Source of the DNA: Phellopilus nigrolimitatus
Taxonomy: Eukaryota > Basidiomycota > Agaricomycetes > Hymenochaetales > Hymenochaetaceae
Length of the DNA: 37,962 nt
Direction of reading: 5' to 3'
NCBI GenBank assembly: GCA_021029095.1
Contig: JAJOHG010000246.1
Span: 1-37,962, forward strand
Positions 10,331 through 22,496 of the stretch are shown here, piece after piece; position 1 is the stretch's first letter; each line of letters opens with the position of its first letter. The position numbers and the translations under genes are program-made. The notes below the pieces were generated by a model, which was not told the origin of the DNA, made no database searches, and worked only from the letters and a program-made list of their open reading frames with translations.

Positions 10331-12170
10331 ATGTTCCGGGATCTGTTGCTGTCGCTCGTCAGCCTTGCCGGCCTATTCGCCATCGTGTTTGCGGAAAATG
10401 CACCTGGCTGGGTTAGTCTTTCATCTTCGTCTCAAAACAAGCACGAGGCGCTGACATTGTTTCAACAAGCCTTTCGATGTGACCACGCTCACGGCGCCTG
10501 ACAATTCTATCACGGCAAAATTCGTGTCCTTGGGCGCGACCATGACCGAACTATGGGTCTCCGATAAATTCGGCAGCTTCAGAGATGTCGTTCTCGGTTA
10601 CGACGATAATGTCCGTCGCCCTTCCGCTTTTCTTCCTGACTTGAACTGAACTCTTTTTATTTAGACGAAACTCCTCACGGACCCAATTCACCCGTACTTC
10701 AATCCCATCGTCGGTCGGTAAGCTCAGAGATTTCATCTTTCACGACATGCTTATTCTCACGTAAAATCAAGGTATGCGAATCGCATAAAGAACGGTACGT
10801 ACGCTCTACGCAATGCTTTTGCAGCAACTCACGATGCTTATATTAAGGTACATTTTCTATTCCAATAACCAAGAACGCTCAGCCCGACGGACCGAATGTA
10901 TTCCACATTCCTACGAATGAACACGGCGGTGAGCGTCCTTCAGCGTCCTTCTCCTCGATTTTACTTCCGCTAAATCTGACCCCTTAAAAGGGCTTGACAC
11001 TTTGCACGGTGGCACCGTCGGATGGGACCGACGCAACTGGACGATAACCGCTAAGAGCGCGACGAGCGTTACTTACAAGCATCTCGACCCGGGAGACGAA
11101 GGCTTCCCTGGAAACGTAACAGTATTCGTATGTGATTGTCCTCTGATCAGTTGTTCGACGAGCCTGATTATTTATGTACGTGCTCTTGGTAAATGAAGGT
11201 GATGCACCGCGTCGAAAACAGCGGAATACTCAAGACGACCATGCACGCCTCTGCAACGGCGCTGACGCCGATTATGGTATCGCAGCACATGTATTTGTCC
11301 GTCCTACCCTTTATTCATCTTTCGCCTCTACGAACCTTACGATGTGTGCTCTAGAAACCTTAATGCCTTCCAACAAGGGAGCAACGACATCTTGAACCAC
11401 ACGCTGCGCATCGACGGCGCGAAGGTCGTCGCGACGGACTCGCTGCAGGTCCCGACCGGCCCGCTCATCGAGGTCAAGGGGACCGCGTACGACTTCCAGG
11501 AGCCGCGCCAGATCGGCTCGCAGTGGAACGAGACCGTCGGTTACTGCGGCCCAGGTGCGTCTTTCCCTCGTCCAGTCAGCCCCGCTAAACGATACGAAAA
11601 CAAACATCGCTCTCTCTCGCGGTTTTTTTAGGATGCCAGGGGTACGACAACTGCTGGATATACAACAAGAACGAGAGCAGCGCGGCCGGCGTCTCGCTCT
11701 GGAGCACGCTCTCCGGCATCCGGTCAGTCCTGTCTCCAGTTTCCAGTCTCCAATTCTCGCCGCCCCGGCGCGCCTGACCCGCTCTCTCTGCTATACTACA
11801 CTTTATGCATTACAGGCTCGACGTCACGACGGACCAGCGCGCGCTGCAGTTCTACAGCGGGAACACGGTGGACCAGCCGCGGAAGGCGGTGCACGGCGGG
11901 CCCGCGCTGAACTACACCAGGTGGTCCACGCTCGTGCTCGAGCAGCAGAACTACATCGACGCGATCAACACGCCCGAGTGGGGCGTGGACGAGATCTGTG
12001 AGCACGCCTTTTTTTTTTCCTGTTCCTGTTCATGTTTCTATTCCTCCTCCCGTATGGTGCGCTTCGCTGCCAGTACAAGTTTGCTGACTTTTGCGCTTTT
12101 TGTTTTTGCAGACGGCCCCGGTAGGGACTTTGAGTGGAGCTCGACGTACAATTTCTCCGTCGTGCACTAG
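10331..12170 (+). CDS. Secreted aldose 1-epimerase (galactose mutarotase), copy 2
   Basis: This paralogue of the upstream epimerase has the same 11 exon lengths: 10331-10411, 10470-10610, 10665-10717, 10772-10794, 10848-10928, 10991-11127, 11199-11296, 11355-11554, 11632-11722, 11816-11997 and 12112-12170. It encodes 381 residues with a signal peptide (LLLSLVSLAGLFAIVFA). The catalytic positions are kept: DTLHGG (His132), SQHMYLNLN (His202), YDNCWIYN (Asp277) and LVLEQQNYIDA (Glu344). Other family segments include FGATMTELWV and FHIPTNEHGG. A secreted mutarotase would adjust the anomers of sugars released by extracellular hydrolases, matching a saprotrophic life (inference). The 3' exons are more GC-rich than those of copy 1. 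The region upstream carries the motif cluster at 10151-10268. Confidence 0.94.
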
Positions 12171-12428
12171 CCTGCGTGCCCTTCTCCGTACCAGCTCTCG
12201 GACTGCTGATCTATCTGTATTTTGTTTTCTTAATGGGATCGCACGTGTTTTCTGCTACTTGCACATAAGCCGGTGTGTCGGAATGTAAGCTCAGTGTCGG
12301 TTCGTAAGCTCGACGGGCGTCTTTCCACCGTTACATTGCTACATCAAAGGGACGGGCTTTTTCCCTCTGAGGCGTCCGCTTTTGTTGCGTGGAGGATCTT
12401 CGCTGTCAGCATCTAGACACGGTAAAAA

Positions 12429-13112
12429 ATGCCAGCGCTCGTATGTTCTCTCGTTTTGTGCGTCTTTTCATGCACTTCGCCAGTCTCTCTGAAACGCTAC
12501 GAAACCCGTCTCTCCGCTCAACAAACCACTGCCGCGGACACCGACTGCTGGCGTTCAAACAAGCAGCGACCTGCGAGGCAACTAAGTCTTGCGAGCCGAG
12601 AGTCGAGCGCATCTTCGGCTGTTTATCAAACATGCTCTCCTGGAGGGAAATCTCGAAGCAGCGCAGGGATGGACACAGGGCATCGAGGCTGCCCTCGAAG
12701 AGCCGAGCAAGAGCGTCATGGTCGGAACAAATGCCTTCGGGAAGGGTGGTACGAGCGTGGTGAAGGGTCAAGTCGATGCAGGGAATGGCATGCTCTTTGG
12801 TATCGGAGATGTCTTAACTGTCCCTTCCAGACCTCGATGAGCACGCGATGGAAGCCCTTCCTTCGGCACTTCTGTTTTTTTATTGATGTCTTTAAGAACT
12901 TTTGCAGCGATCACGGCGTCCCAACATTCTTCCCTTTCATATCTTAACAGAATAGTGACGGCCGACATCATCTCTATACTAAATTCGACGTCCGAACTCG
13001 CACTTTTCCTACCGGTCGACAGTGCTTGGGATGCACTGCCTGATACTGAGCGCAAATACCTAGAGAGCAATTTCGCGATGGATGAGAAAGGCAGGTGGCT
13101 TTCGAGGCTTTA
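12429..13112 (+). pseudogene. Decayed fasciclin (FAS1) secreted protein gene
   Basis: An ATG at 12429 opens a signal-peptide-like segment (MPALVCSLVLCVFSCTSPVS). Further on, in other frames, come VMVGTNAFGKGG, VVKGQVDAGNGMLFGIG and DVLTVPS (about 12715-12826), which read as the end of a first FAS1 domain. SILNSTSELALFLPVDSAWD and ALPDTERKYLESNF (about 12976-13075) read as the start of a second. At least two frame changes and stops separate them. The core of the first domain is missing and the second ends early. FAS1 proteins are extracellular adhesion or cell-wall proteins, often GPI-anchored. The gene is almost certainly dead. Confidence 0.68.
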
Positions 13113-13904
13113 AGTCACCCGTAAGGCAGCAGACGGAGGACATCACTAACGCAGAACCGTGAATCGCTGTCCGACTCCGCGGCTATGAATGGACTGGTCA
13201 TGTTCGGCACGATAGTTTCCGTACGCACCTGACCCTCTTGGCTCCTTTTTTTGCAAATAAAGACAGAACCCAAAGCTTGCCTGACTAATTCTAAATCTCA
13301 GGCTTTTGGAATTCGAGAGTTGGGCTAGGCACGCATCGCCGGGAGTCTGGAGTCTTTGGCATTTCGGATCAGCGTTCGCTGCTCAAGCTCGCCAAACTGT
13401 GGCTACCAGAAGCGAGGCAGCATCTCGCTCAGGCCAGCCATGCACATGTATTTACGCCCAATGCCCGCCATCGCTCCCGTGCCTCCGCTCAACTGCGACG
13501 CTTCTGATTTTCATAAGACTTTGCGTTTCCTTCTCCGAGCCGCTGGCTCCCTTCCGTGAAAGCCCCTTCGCCCTCGCCGACATTGTCTGTATCTCCGGTA
13601 CGGATTGGTACCGTGCAGGTTGTGGTTTGGCTTTGATGGCGTGGTTTAAAGGCTGCGGTTCTATCATTAGAAGGATTGACTAGTAATCAATGCTCTCCTC
13701 GATGCTGAGTCGAAAATGTAAGATACCTTGCCCGATGTAGCCCCCAGATATGTGTTTCAATACACTCTACACACCGATTACTGGAGCAGACTATTATAGA
13801 GAGGTAATTTATTATAGATGTTGTGGAGCATGTACGAAACGAACTCTACGTATTTCGATTGTAATGGCGATGTTCCACGGCCTGGTTCTATCGACTCGAA
13901 AACT
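13113..13904. other. Intergenic region between the fasciclin relic and the regulator
   Basis: No recognised gene. A long open frame at 13306-13683 (+) has no family motif, signal peptide or splice pattern that I trust. The first part may hold the remaining decayed end of the second fasciclin domain. The last 100 bases should include the 3' UTR of the minus-strand regulator. Confidence 0.35.
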
Positions 13905-16212
13905 CTAAGAGTGCAGTATTTCTTCTATCTTGGCTGCCTGTTGCGCTAAAGTTCGGCTCAGTGCGTGATTCTCAATTCAGAGAGATTAGAGTCGACTCAC
14001 TGAAGATCGGAAATTTGTTCTCAGGGCCCGCTCCCCGCCTGAGGGCCTCCGTAATGCGGTCTATGCTCTCACGGATTTTCTCCTGGCGGCTATAGGATGC
14101 GTAGGTTTGCGGGCCGCGTCTCATGCGGAGATACTCTTGGACAAACACCTGCGCGGCGGACATCCCGACGATCTGGAATGCCAGCACGAGGTTGGATTCT
14201 CCGTGAGTTCGCTGGACACAGTTCGCACGCAATACAGAGGAAATCTGGAAACTTACGCTTAGAATAGGATCCAACAGCATCCGATTGGAGCCTGCGGCAG
14301 CTCTGTCCTTGCTGCCGACCGCAGCTTCGAGTATTTGAAGCACCTCCCCAGCGTGGTCGAGGCCCGATTCTGTCGTGCTTACGGCCGCTGATCCTCGTAC
14401 GCTGTGCAGCTGGATCATCGTGGCGTGCGAAAGGCCGTGCACGACAAAGAGTGTCTCGCGAGTCTCTGCTGAGCGAGTGCTTGTTTCGGGCTCGTCGAGA
14501 GGGACGAGGCTGTGCGCAAACTGCGTCGTCGTACGTGCAAGCGTCTGCAATTCCACTTGTATAACAGCTTGGGATTGGGCTTGAGAAGAAGCTTTAGATT
14601 ATTTGAGCGTGGACGTTAAGATGAAATCGAGGAGCTAGACGCACATACGGCTAAAAGCCTAGCAGCGCGCTCATATAATGCAGATACTTTCGCTCGAAGC
14701 GATATGCCGGAGTCTACACTGTCAGCGTGATTGTACGTCGTACCTCCGGACAAAAATCGTTGTACAGTCTTATTACCCGGTTCGATGACGGACGCTTGAG
14801 AAACACCACCAATCTTTGCGAAATCGATATTTGATTATCAGGCGTTATGTTCGAAGACATAAAATAGGTGGGAAATCGTACGTACAGGTGTGTACTCCTC
14901 CACGTCGCGTGGCCACGGAGTATCAATCTGCGTACCCAGCGCGGCCTCATCCGTGAAAGCGCACGGCGCACCGAGAGCCGCGCTCCAACAGCGGTCCACA
15001 ATGTACACCGTCCAGAACACGCGGACGCGCTCACCGAGCTCGAGCGAGTCACGAGCGGGTGCGAGTTTGAGCAATCCGAGGCTGATGTTTAGAGTCGTTC
15101 CGAATGCCGTTGATGGGGAGGTATCGATATAATGCAGGCCACAACTGACGGCCAAGGAGACGGCCGCGTTGGCGTGGTACCGCCCTTCTAAGAAGCGCCC
15201 GAGGACGAAGAAATATTGTGCGAGCAAGATTTCTACCTGTACTGCGTGTACGCGCCGCCTAGAGACTGTTTGTTTCTGGAACGCGCCAATGAGTTTGAAT
15301 TAACGCGTTATATTCGATGTAGGGGGAGAAGTAGTGCGTACATCGACCAGATTCCCTCGGCCCCCACCAAATGCGTCTTGAAGCGCGAGAATCGTGCGCT
15401 GGAGGTACAACTGCTCATGCTGCGTATGGTCTTGGTTCGAAGATAGGCGAAGGGCCCATAAAAGCACAGCGTTGACGAGCGCGGGGTGCGGTCGTTCAGA
15501 GTTCAGCGTCGGAAGACCGAGCGTAGCACGGAAATGCGAGGGGCTCAATACAAATCCGACAGAAGATGCATGAGGGAGAAAGTCCGTGACGCTATGCGAG
15601 TATCCAATTAAAGAGAATTAATAAGCATACAATTTGTAGGAGAATGTGAACATACAGCGTATCGCGAATTTGCGCGGGCGGCTCTTCGAGTTCCCACCAA
15701 GGAATAGCTGCAGGCGTAGGTATAGACGTAGTAGAGCCTAAGACTGGAATGCCAGCTTGATTGACGCTCGTGTCGGAGATGACGCCAGAAATAGGGTTTG
15801 AAGCTCTAAACGCCTCGTACGGATCGCGTAGCAAAACTGGTTGAGCATGTTCTGGGTTCTCGAGCTCTTGCACGCGCGCCTGCAAGAGCGCGATGTTTTC
15901 CTCGAGAATTTGTGTCCGTGTACGGCCTTGCTTGTCGGTATATTCACAGTCGGAGGCACAATCGTCAAATACACATTGAGTGCACACGGGGCGCCCGCCG
16001 TCGCACTTCTGTAGCCGGCAGTTTTAGAGGGTTGTAAAGAGTCAGCGACATTTATCAGAAATGGACTCACCAATTTGCGACGTCTAGTAATCAGGCAGAC
16101 TAGTTAGAAGGATTGGGGATAAAAGCGGATATCCGTACCTGCAACTAACGCAGGCCTTGCCACGTTGGAGAGCTGTCTCGCGAGTAGATGAAGATGAGGG
16201 GTCATCTGTCAT
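13905..16212 (-). CDS. Zn2Cys6 fungal transcription factor
   Basis: This predicted nuclear transcription factor has nine exons, listed in transcript order: 16212-16139, 16083-16071, 16008-15656, 15591-15342, 15236-14886, 14813-14649, 14544-14257, 14172-14001 and 13945-13905. They join in phase to 568 residues. The zinc cluster is CVSC (21-24), RRRKLKC (25-31), PVCTQC (36-41) and a last Cys at 50, i.e. Cx2Cx6Cx6Cx2Cx8C. A short coiled coil (LEENIALLQARVQELE) follows. The fungal-specific regulatory domain is recognisable from FLPHASSVGF through LVNAVLLWALRL, AQYFFVLGRFLEGRYH, ERVRVFWTVYIVDRCW and ISLRAKVSALYERAARL. The final exon gives a plausible QQAAKIEEI C-terminus. The acceptor before 14544 gives a 104-base intron; this junction is the least certain. 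The target genes are unknown. Confidence 0.88.
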
Positions 16213-17159
16213 AATCCCTCCTGTATATATAAGCTTGGAGTGCGTCGAACGGGATATCCTTTTTCTTGATGCCGATAAAGCTCAATTTCAGCCGAATAGT
16301 CTTTTATACCAGTGACGAGACAACTTTAGGTCCCGCACGTCTCGGGGAGGGGCCGAGGGCGAGTAATGATATCGCCTCCGGTACGGTAAGGTTCATGTTG
16401 GCGCCAGAAAGTTACATGCAAAAGTATGTTGAAGAGTACGAAGTAAAGCTTTTATCGCTTTTGTGCTTCGAGGTGTTCGGACTTCGTACCGATACTGCCG
16501 GATAGATGAATGTTTCGACATATGAAATCAGGAGTGTGGCATCGTAGTCTTATTGAATCTCGAATAGGTCGGCGAGAGCTGGGATGGAGAACGATGCCGA
16601 CGGCCGGCATGCTAAGTCAATCTTGCGAGTAATTTTAACTCCGGTAGAGCCACGCAGACCCAGTAATACGTGAGGTTCGATTTGACATCGGAAGAAGTCC
16701 CCTGAAGTTTCAATATCTAGCCCTCGAAGTAGCTAAGGGGCTTATGTTAGTCGCCTCGGAATGAACCTGCGCGGAGTCTGTGTCTGCACGGGAAGCTTCC
16801 GGTGCGTGTCACAAATGTTTCATGTCGTTTTCCCGACCTTATATGCGGAGACTGAGGTGAAGCAGATATCGATACCCCGCTCTTTGTCCTAAAAAAGCAT
16901 ATAATATCTCATTTGACAAGCGCGGATAGAACGCACGTTTATATCTAAAGTATCGGCATGCGCAAATGAAGTTCGCGAAGTTGGCATGCCGAGAAGGCGT
17001 ATCGACAGGCCGAGGTTGACCTTGATGATGACTCAAGAAGCCGCCGCTGTAGATTTGCGTTATTCAGACATATCAATGCAAAAGAGGGTGAAAAAAAAAA
17101 CATACATCGCTATAGCCATCCCGGGTGGTGTATCTCAGCAAAGAAGTCTCTATTGCAAT
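16213..17159. other. Intergenic region upstream of the regulator, no recognised gene
   Basis: A TATATATA tract at about 16223-16230 lies only 11-18 bases before the regulator's ATG on the minus strand. This is too close for a standard TATA box serving that start, so it may be fortuitous. Open frames such as 16266-16505 show no family features. I see no other gene. Confidence 0.35.
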
Positions 17160-17481
17160 TGTTCTACAGTCCTCGAGAATGATGCAGCCTATAGGACGGT
17201 CGTCCGCATCTTGTCCCTTATATGTAGAAGCCGTAAAGCCCGCTTCCTCGAAGGTCGTGCAAGACAGTCTGGTATTTTTCGGCCTCCTTCTCCAGATCAC
17301 CAAGATGCTCTTCTTCGAAACAACATTTGAGTACGACATACTCAGTCCCGCAATGGAGACACGATAAACGGTCACGGTCGCCTGCAGACCGCAGAAGCTT
17401 CCAGTGGAAAGGAAAGTAGCACGAATTCAGCTGAATTGAAAGGCCGCACATCTTTCGGAATATGACGTTTAGCGTAGGCAT
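17160..17481 (-). pseudogene. Broken kinase-like gene copy, minus strand
   Basis: Minus-strand segments resemble the N-lobe of the small kinase-like family seen at 33303 and 37719. TVYRVS lies at about 17375-17358. YVVLKCCFEEEHLGDLEKEA (about 17330-17271) includes a beta-3 lysine and an alpha-C glutamate region. PIGCIILEDC (near 17190) matches the hinge CVLFEDCG of the 33 kb copy. These pieces lie in at least two frames, with no C-lobe (no HxD or DFG region) nearby. It is a truncated, frameshifted copy that kept its beta-3 Lys, unlike the copies at 27 and 33 kb. Confidence 0.55.
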
Positions 17482-18044
17482 GGCAGTTTTCGACGGATCG
17501 CAGAGCGGAAGCGCTATATCTGCACCTTCTCTACAGCGCGCACGCAGCCTCGGAGTTTATAACGTGGAACCAGCACAGCGCCGTAATGAGTGCCATCATG
17601 GGATCAGTCTGTCTTTGAGCATTTATCAAGTGCTTGAAGGAGCTCCGTCTGGGAACCTAGCGAAGCAACGCTCGCCGTGAAGACAGCTGAATAGAAGTAT
17701 ATACTTATGTAAGGTGATATAGTATTTAGGGCCGGGTCGCGTGGACTACGAATCAGACGATGTTCTGAAGATTTTTTGCACTCATGCTTTTCGTCTTGGC
17801 GATCCAATGGCTTTCGTGTCATCTGCCATTTGCCCACGAATTGGGTAAACACTTTATTCCATTCGCCGTGACTCGCAGCCGTTCTAGGACCGACGTGTCG
17901 CTCTCAGAGCCCTTTTGAGATGCTCGACGGTTACTGCTTTCCCGTACTCGGCTGCTGTTTATCTAGTATCGACTCTCGTGACGCCTATGGAAGCCGCAGC
18001 TAGCATTTTAAACTCGAAGACAAGCGCACTGAGGTCTGGTAGCC
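17482..18044. other. Intergenic region before the alcohol dehydrogenase
   Basis: No coding signal that I can support. It should contain the promoter of the alcohol dehydrogenase gene, but I see no clear TATA box close to its ATG. Confidence 0.35.
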
Positions 18045-19406
18045 ATGTCTCAACCCTTCACGATCCCGAAAACGCAACGCGCCTTCGTCTTGCCCGTCGT
18101 CGGCGGCGAAATCAAGCTCGTCGACGACCATCCTGTCCTGCCGCAGTCCAAACTGCTGCCGGGACAGTGTCTCGTGAAGCTCACGCATACGGGTGTCTGT
18201 CACTCCGATCTCGGAATCAAGAAGAGTGTGTTTCCAAACAAGCCGAAGCCGGACCTCGTTGGCGGACACGAGGGCGTGGGCACTGTCGTCGCGATTGGAG
18301 ATCACACGACGAACAGGAAGGTCAGCGTCGGCGACCGGGTGGGAATCAAGTATCTGGGCTCCGCGTGTTCGACTTGCGAGCTGTGTTTGAAAGGGCGCGA
18401 AGGCTGTGCGTATTTCCGTATACCCGTAAGCCGTTGCTTGCTAGAAGGCTGATCAGCTGTGCGGCAGATTGTCTGGAGTTCAAGGCGCATGGGAACGATT
18501 ATGATGGGACGTTTTGCGAGTATGCAGTGGCGTACATAGCCTACGTTACACCTATTCCAGAGGCGCTCGAAAGCAGTGCAGCCGCTGCGATTATGTGCGC
18601 GGTGAGCAAACCTAGCTACCGTACTTATTGCTCATTTCTCATACAAAATACTTGTAGGGCGTCACTGTTTATAGCGCTCTGAAGCAGAGCGACACGCACA
18701 TCGGCGATTGGATTGTAATCTCGGGTGCTGGAGGTGGTCTGGGTCATCTTGGTCTGTCCTCAATTTGCCTCGAAGCTATGCGTTTCTCACATCACGCCGG
18801 CAGCCATCCAATACGCGGTCGCGATGGGCCTACGCGTCGTCGCTATCGACGCGGGAGTCGCCAAGCGCGACCTCTGTCTCGAGCTCGGCGCGGAGAAGTG
18901 GATCGACTTCCTCGGGAGCACGAACCTCGTCGCGGACGTCATCCGCGCGACGGAGGGCGGAGCCCACGCTGCGCTCGTCGCGGCAGGCGGGAGCAGCGCG
19001 TACGAGACTGCCGTGGCGTATCTGCGCCGCACGGGCACGCTACTCGCCGTTGGCCTCCCGCCTGGCGCGATGATATCGGCGCCCGTTCTCTTAGTCGCCG
19101 CTCGGGGACTAACGATACGCGGAAGTTTCATCGGGTTCGGTGCAAATCATTAATGTATTGACGAGGTAGCTAATGCTATGGATGATGCTGCAGTAATCGC
19201 CAGGAAACAATTGAGGCGGTCAACATTGCCGCTGCCGGCAAGGTCAAGTGCACTTACTCCATACGAGGGCTTTCAGAGCTCAACGAGTCCGTTTTCTTTC
19301 ATTCGGTCGAAAGTGAACCGATGCTGATTATCACTATTGCAGGGTCTATGAAGAGATGGAGAAGGGTCAGATCGCCGGAAGAGTTGTCCTGGATATATAC
19401 AAATGA
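18045..19406 (+). CDS. Zinc-dependent alcohol dehydrogenase
   Basis: This medium-chain, NAD-dependent alcohol dehydrogenase of the yeast ADH1 type interconverts ethanol and acetaldehyde, probably in the cytosol. Exons are 18045-18405, 18468-18601, 18658-18751, 18804-19134, 19194-19286 and 19343-19406, in phase, for 358 residues. Catalytic zinc ligands are Cys52 (TGVCHSD), His75 (GGHEGVG) and Cys164 (IMCAGVTVY). Structural zinc ligands are Cys108, Cys111, Cys114 and Cys122; the acceptor before 18468 was chosen because it restores this spacing. The Rossmann loop GAGGGLG is at 188-194, and Asp212 at the end of beta-2 favours NAD over NADP. The C-terminus reads NRQETIEAVNIAAAGKVKC, LSELNEVYEEMEKGQIAGR. 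The gene appears intact. The substrate could be another primary alcohol. Confidence 0.93.
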
Positions 19407-20339
19407 TATCTTGAAGTCTAAATGAGAAATACTAAGTGAGCGCATTCTTCTGCACTCGCTTTATGAGCCTATTCTAACTCGGCTACTCAAAAGTGTATAA
19501 TATTGTTTGTTTCTTTTGCATTTGCGCGCAGTATCGCATTTCGCTTGCGATATCAATATGAACCAACTGAAGCTAGCTCATCGTGTGTAGCGGCCTGCTA
19601 GCGAGTATCGAACTCACGAGTGCCCGCGTTTCTCCTGTCGTTTGCGAAAGGGCTGAAAGATTATGTATTCGCGGATCCGGAGGTTGAGGCACACTGCAGA
19701 AGCGATAAAGCCGACAGCAAAACACCGTGATTTTAGCAAGTTGCATAACTGCGATGAATGATTTTGTTTCGGATTTGTCGTAGACGCGTGCTCTGCAGCC
19801 ATGTCAAACGAAGGTAGACAGGAAGAGGTAAGTGCTGGTTGCGAGGCGAACGTAGTTGTGCTACGTATGAGCATGAACGGGAGCTTCGCGTCTTCCGGGT
19901 GGAGGTTTTCGTCGATACTGTTCTCGACCTGTGCCGCTATGACCGGTAGCGGCGAGGAAAGCGAGAAGATAAAGGGCGAGCAATAATCGAGAGATTCTCT
20001 TCGAACAATGTCTAGAATTTTCTCGTGTTATACCATTTGCTCCCTGGACATTGTCTGCAGCGGCACGCGGCTTGGGCAGTAACGAGGTTTGATTTGAACT
20101 AAACCGCAATTTGATGCATCCATCTTATTGTCTTCAAACACCTGCCATTCAGCACATGCGGGAAAACCCCGTATATACTAATCTAGCAGGAAAATCCCAT
20201 ACGGAGATGTATCGCAGCACATTTGAGTTCAAATCGATAAGAGGCCCGCAATCATGATCGCCTTACGCTGGCAACTCTATACATCCTTGCTCCCTGTCAA
20301 CATTGTCTACAACCTCAAGAATGTCGCTCCCGCTGCACA
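19407..20339. other. Intergenic region, no recognised gene
   Basis: Short frames on both strands (for example 19614-19874 and 19861-20109 on the minus strand) have no recognisable domain or splice pattern. A stem-loop at 19601-19617 resembles a tRNA T-arm but no full tRNA can be folded around it. Confidence 0.35.
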
Positions 20340-21040
20340 TGACATGCTCTCCATGGCGACGCCGTCGTGCCCCAAGAGCAAGACAGCGCCCCGGTCATAC
20401 ACAGGCTGGACGAGCTCCACGTGCTCAAGGAGCAGAGGCGCCTCCAGCGCAGCGTCGAGATCTTGCTGCTGTCTCCAGACGACGGTGATGTCTGCCTTGC
20501 GACGTGCGCATTCGCCGAGGCCGTCGCGCAGCTGCCATGGGCCGTGAGTGCGAGCCGTTGCGACAACGGCGCAAAGATCTGCTTCCAGGTGCGGAGCCCG
20601 AAGTGTGTTTTTAAATCGTGATTACATTTTACAGTATTCCCTACCCCTGACAGCCATTACCTATAGACACCAAGATGTGCGGCGTCTTGATCACACAGCT
20701 CGATTCAATCAAACTGACCCTCGTCGTGTACAATGCGGAGGCGACGTTCGTTCGTCGGGATCGGGCTCTGGGACCTCTACAGCGCCGTCATGACACCCGA
20801 CGTGCACACTGGGACAGGCAGTACAACGACGCGACGCTGCCTGAGGACGTGAATGAGCTCTCTAAGCTGTGGCACTTCAAGACGAAGCCCGGGCACGATG
20901 CGGTTGTGCTCAAGACAGTGTACAAGGTGCCCGTGGCCGTGCACGTCTTCGCATTCTCGATGGAGGATGCCCACCTCTTCCCCCCAATCGCACTGGCCGA
21001 GCTCGGCACAATCCGCACGCAGGTTGACCTGCGGGACTAG
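20340..21040 (+). CDS. Unrecognised ORF pair, possibly one broken gene
   Basis: A GC-rich frame at about 20364-20590 contains IHRLDELHVLKEQRRLQRSV and EILLLSPDDGDVCLATCAF. A second frame, 20675-21040, contains LDSIKLTLVVYNAEATF, EDVNELSKLWHFKTKPGHD and VYKVPVAVHVFAFSMEDAH, and ends at 21040. Codon-like GC bias and protein-like composition suggest coding sequence. The two parts are not joined by a splice model I trust, and I do not recognise the family. It may be an intact two-exon gene or a relic. Confidence 0.3.
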
Positions 21041-21167
21041 GCGATCAATGCTCTCAGCCCGACGACGACTCAGCTCACACACGCCATGTGAGCTATTCAA
21101 ATGCACTTCATCTATTGTATTCGACGGCTCACGCTTTCGTTTGCGATAGGTCTCTTCTCTGGCAACT

Positions 21168-22090
21168 ATGACTTATGAGACTATGCTGGCCTCGCTCTGT
21201 ATCATTGTACGTGTTCTCTTCTTTAGATAATCTAATGTCCGCTCACATGACCGGACTTCTTAGGCAGCAATCGCTGTATTAATGTATGGCGCCTTACTAT
21301 ACCAGAAAGACTTTCTCGAAGACATATCAATCGCCCGCGCCGAAATGGTCACCAACGCGTCCTCTCGTATCATGACATCAAGAGAATCTGAAGACGAGAT
21401 CGAAACTTCATACTCGGAGAGGCTTACCGATGCCACGCCGTCCGATGCTACACCATCCGATACCACGCCGTCGATCCTAACACTTGCTGCAGACATTGTC
21501 GCACACGCGGGAAATGCCACCGAGGACGCCGACGCAGAGCTGGTCTTTAAGGCCGCCAACGTTCGAAATTACAGGCGCGGACTCAATGTTCGCGCCTCCG
21601 ATGCGATCGCAGTCACTTAGTCCAAAATTGAGGGAAATCGTCAAGGGATTTGCTGTTATTGGAGTGTCTCTTAGTGCGATTTTGGTTTCTTTTAGAGTCG
21701 TCGTGAGTTTACAACCGGCTCGCATCTCTACGGCCTGCTGACGTTCATGCCACAATTGCAGGCTTCCAAATTTACATTGCGGCTCAAGTTCTTAATTGTT
21801 TCAACATTCAGTTCGCTCTTTCAATACGTAGCCTTTATCTACAAGGTGCGTTAATGAGAAATGCGCCCTTTTGAATGCAGTTCTGATATTGTCCATGTAC
21901 TAGATCGTCAGGTGTGTTCTAATCATGCGTAAAGGCGAGACATACGCATTGTTTTGCTTCGTCTTGGTAAGTACTCTCTTCATGCAATAATAGCATCCGC
22001 TTATCTATGGGTCTTTATTAAGGTATAGGCACTTTCAATAGTCTCGTCGAGGATGTCACTGTCTATCTTGGTTCTCGAGAGACCGAAGAG
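21168..22090 (+). CDS. Possible small multi-pass membrane protein, model uncertain
   Basis: ATG 21168 opens a 13-codon exon (21168-21206) that splices in phase to 21264. The protein then has a membrane helix (AAIAVLMYGALLY), a Ser/Thr/Asp-rich loop with tandem DATPSDATPSDTTPS, and reaches a stop at 21620. In another frame directly after come further helices separated by short introns: VKGFAVIGVSLSAILVSFRV (about 21643-21702), LRLKFLIVSTFSSLFQYVAF (about 21780-21840), and LFCFVL plus LSIVSSRMSLSILVLE (to about 22080). Either an intron removes the stop at 21620 or the gene is frameshifted there. No family recognised. Confidence 0.32.
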
Positions 22091-22496
22091 TCTGACCCGA
22101 AGGGGTGGACGGGCAAGGCGACGGTGCCGCAGCAGATGATCGCCGCCGTCGCGGGCATCGGCGAGTTTGCGATCCGCTGCGGCGGCCCGCCCGTCATGTC
22201 GCGCCTCAGCGGTGCCAGCGCGATGAGCCAGTGCTACGACCACGAGCGCGGCATATTCTGCGTCGAATGCGACCCTGTGGCTGCGCGCCGGGCGTGGCAC
22301 ATGCACACCAAAATTCGATCGACGGGGCGCAGACACAGGGCACGTTCATACTGCAGCGGAGCGAGAACGCGATGTCCGCCTCTTGTAGAGTGCGAGCTGC
22401 GCTGCGACATCGACACGTGGGCGACGTCGCTCGACTCATGATCAACCCCCTGCGACAGTCCATTTCATACCTGCGTTGGCACCGCCTTTCGGCCGG

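Noticed and set aside
13306..13683. Open frame as an extra gene
   Set aside because: No signal peptide, domain or splice structure; position after a decayed gene suggests chance or relic sequence.
19601..19617. tRNA T-arm-like hairpin on the minus strand
   Set aside because: A five-pair stem with a TTCGATA loop is present, but no matching acceptor stem, D-arm or anticodon arm can be folded around it.
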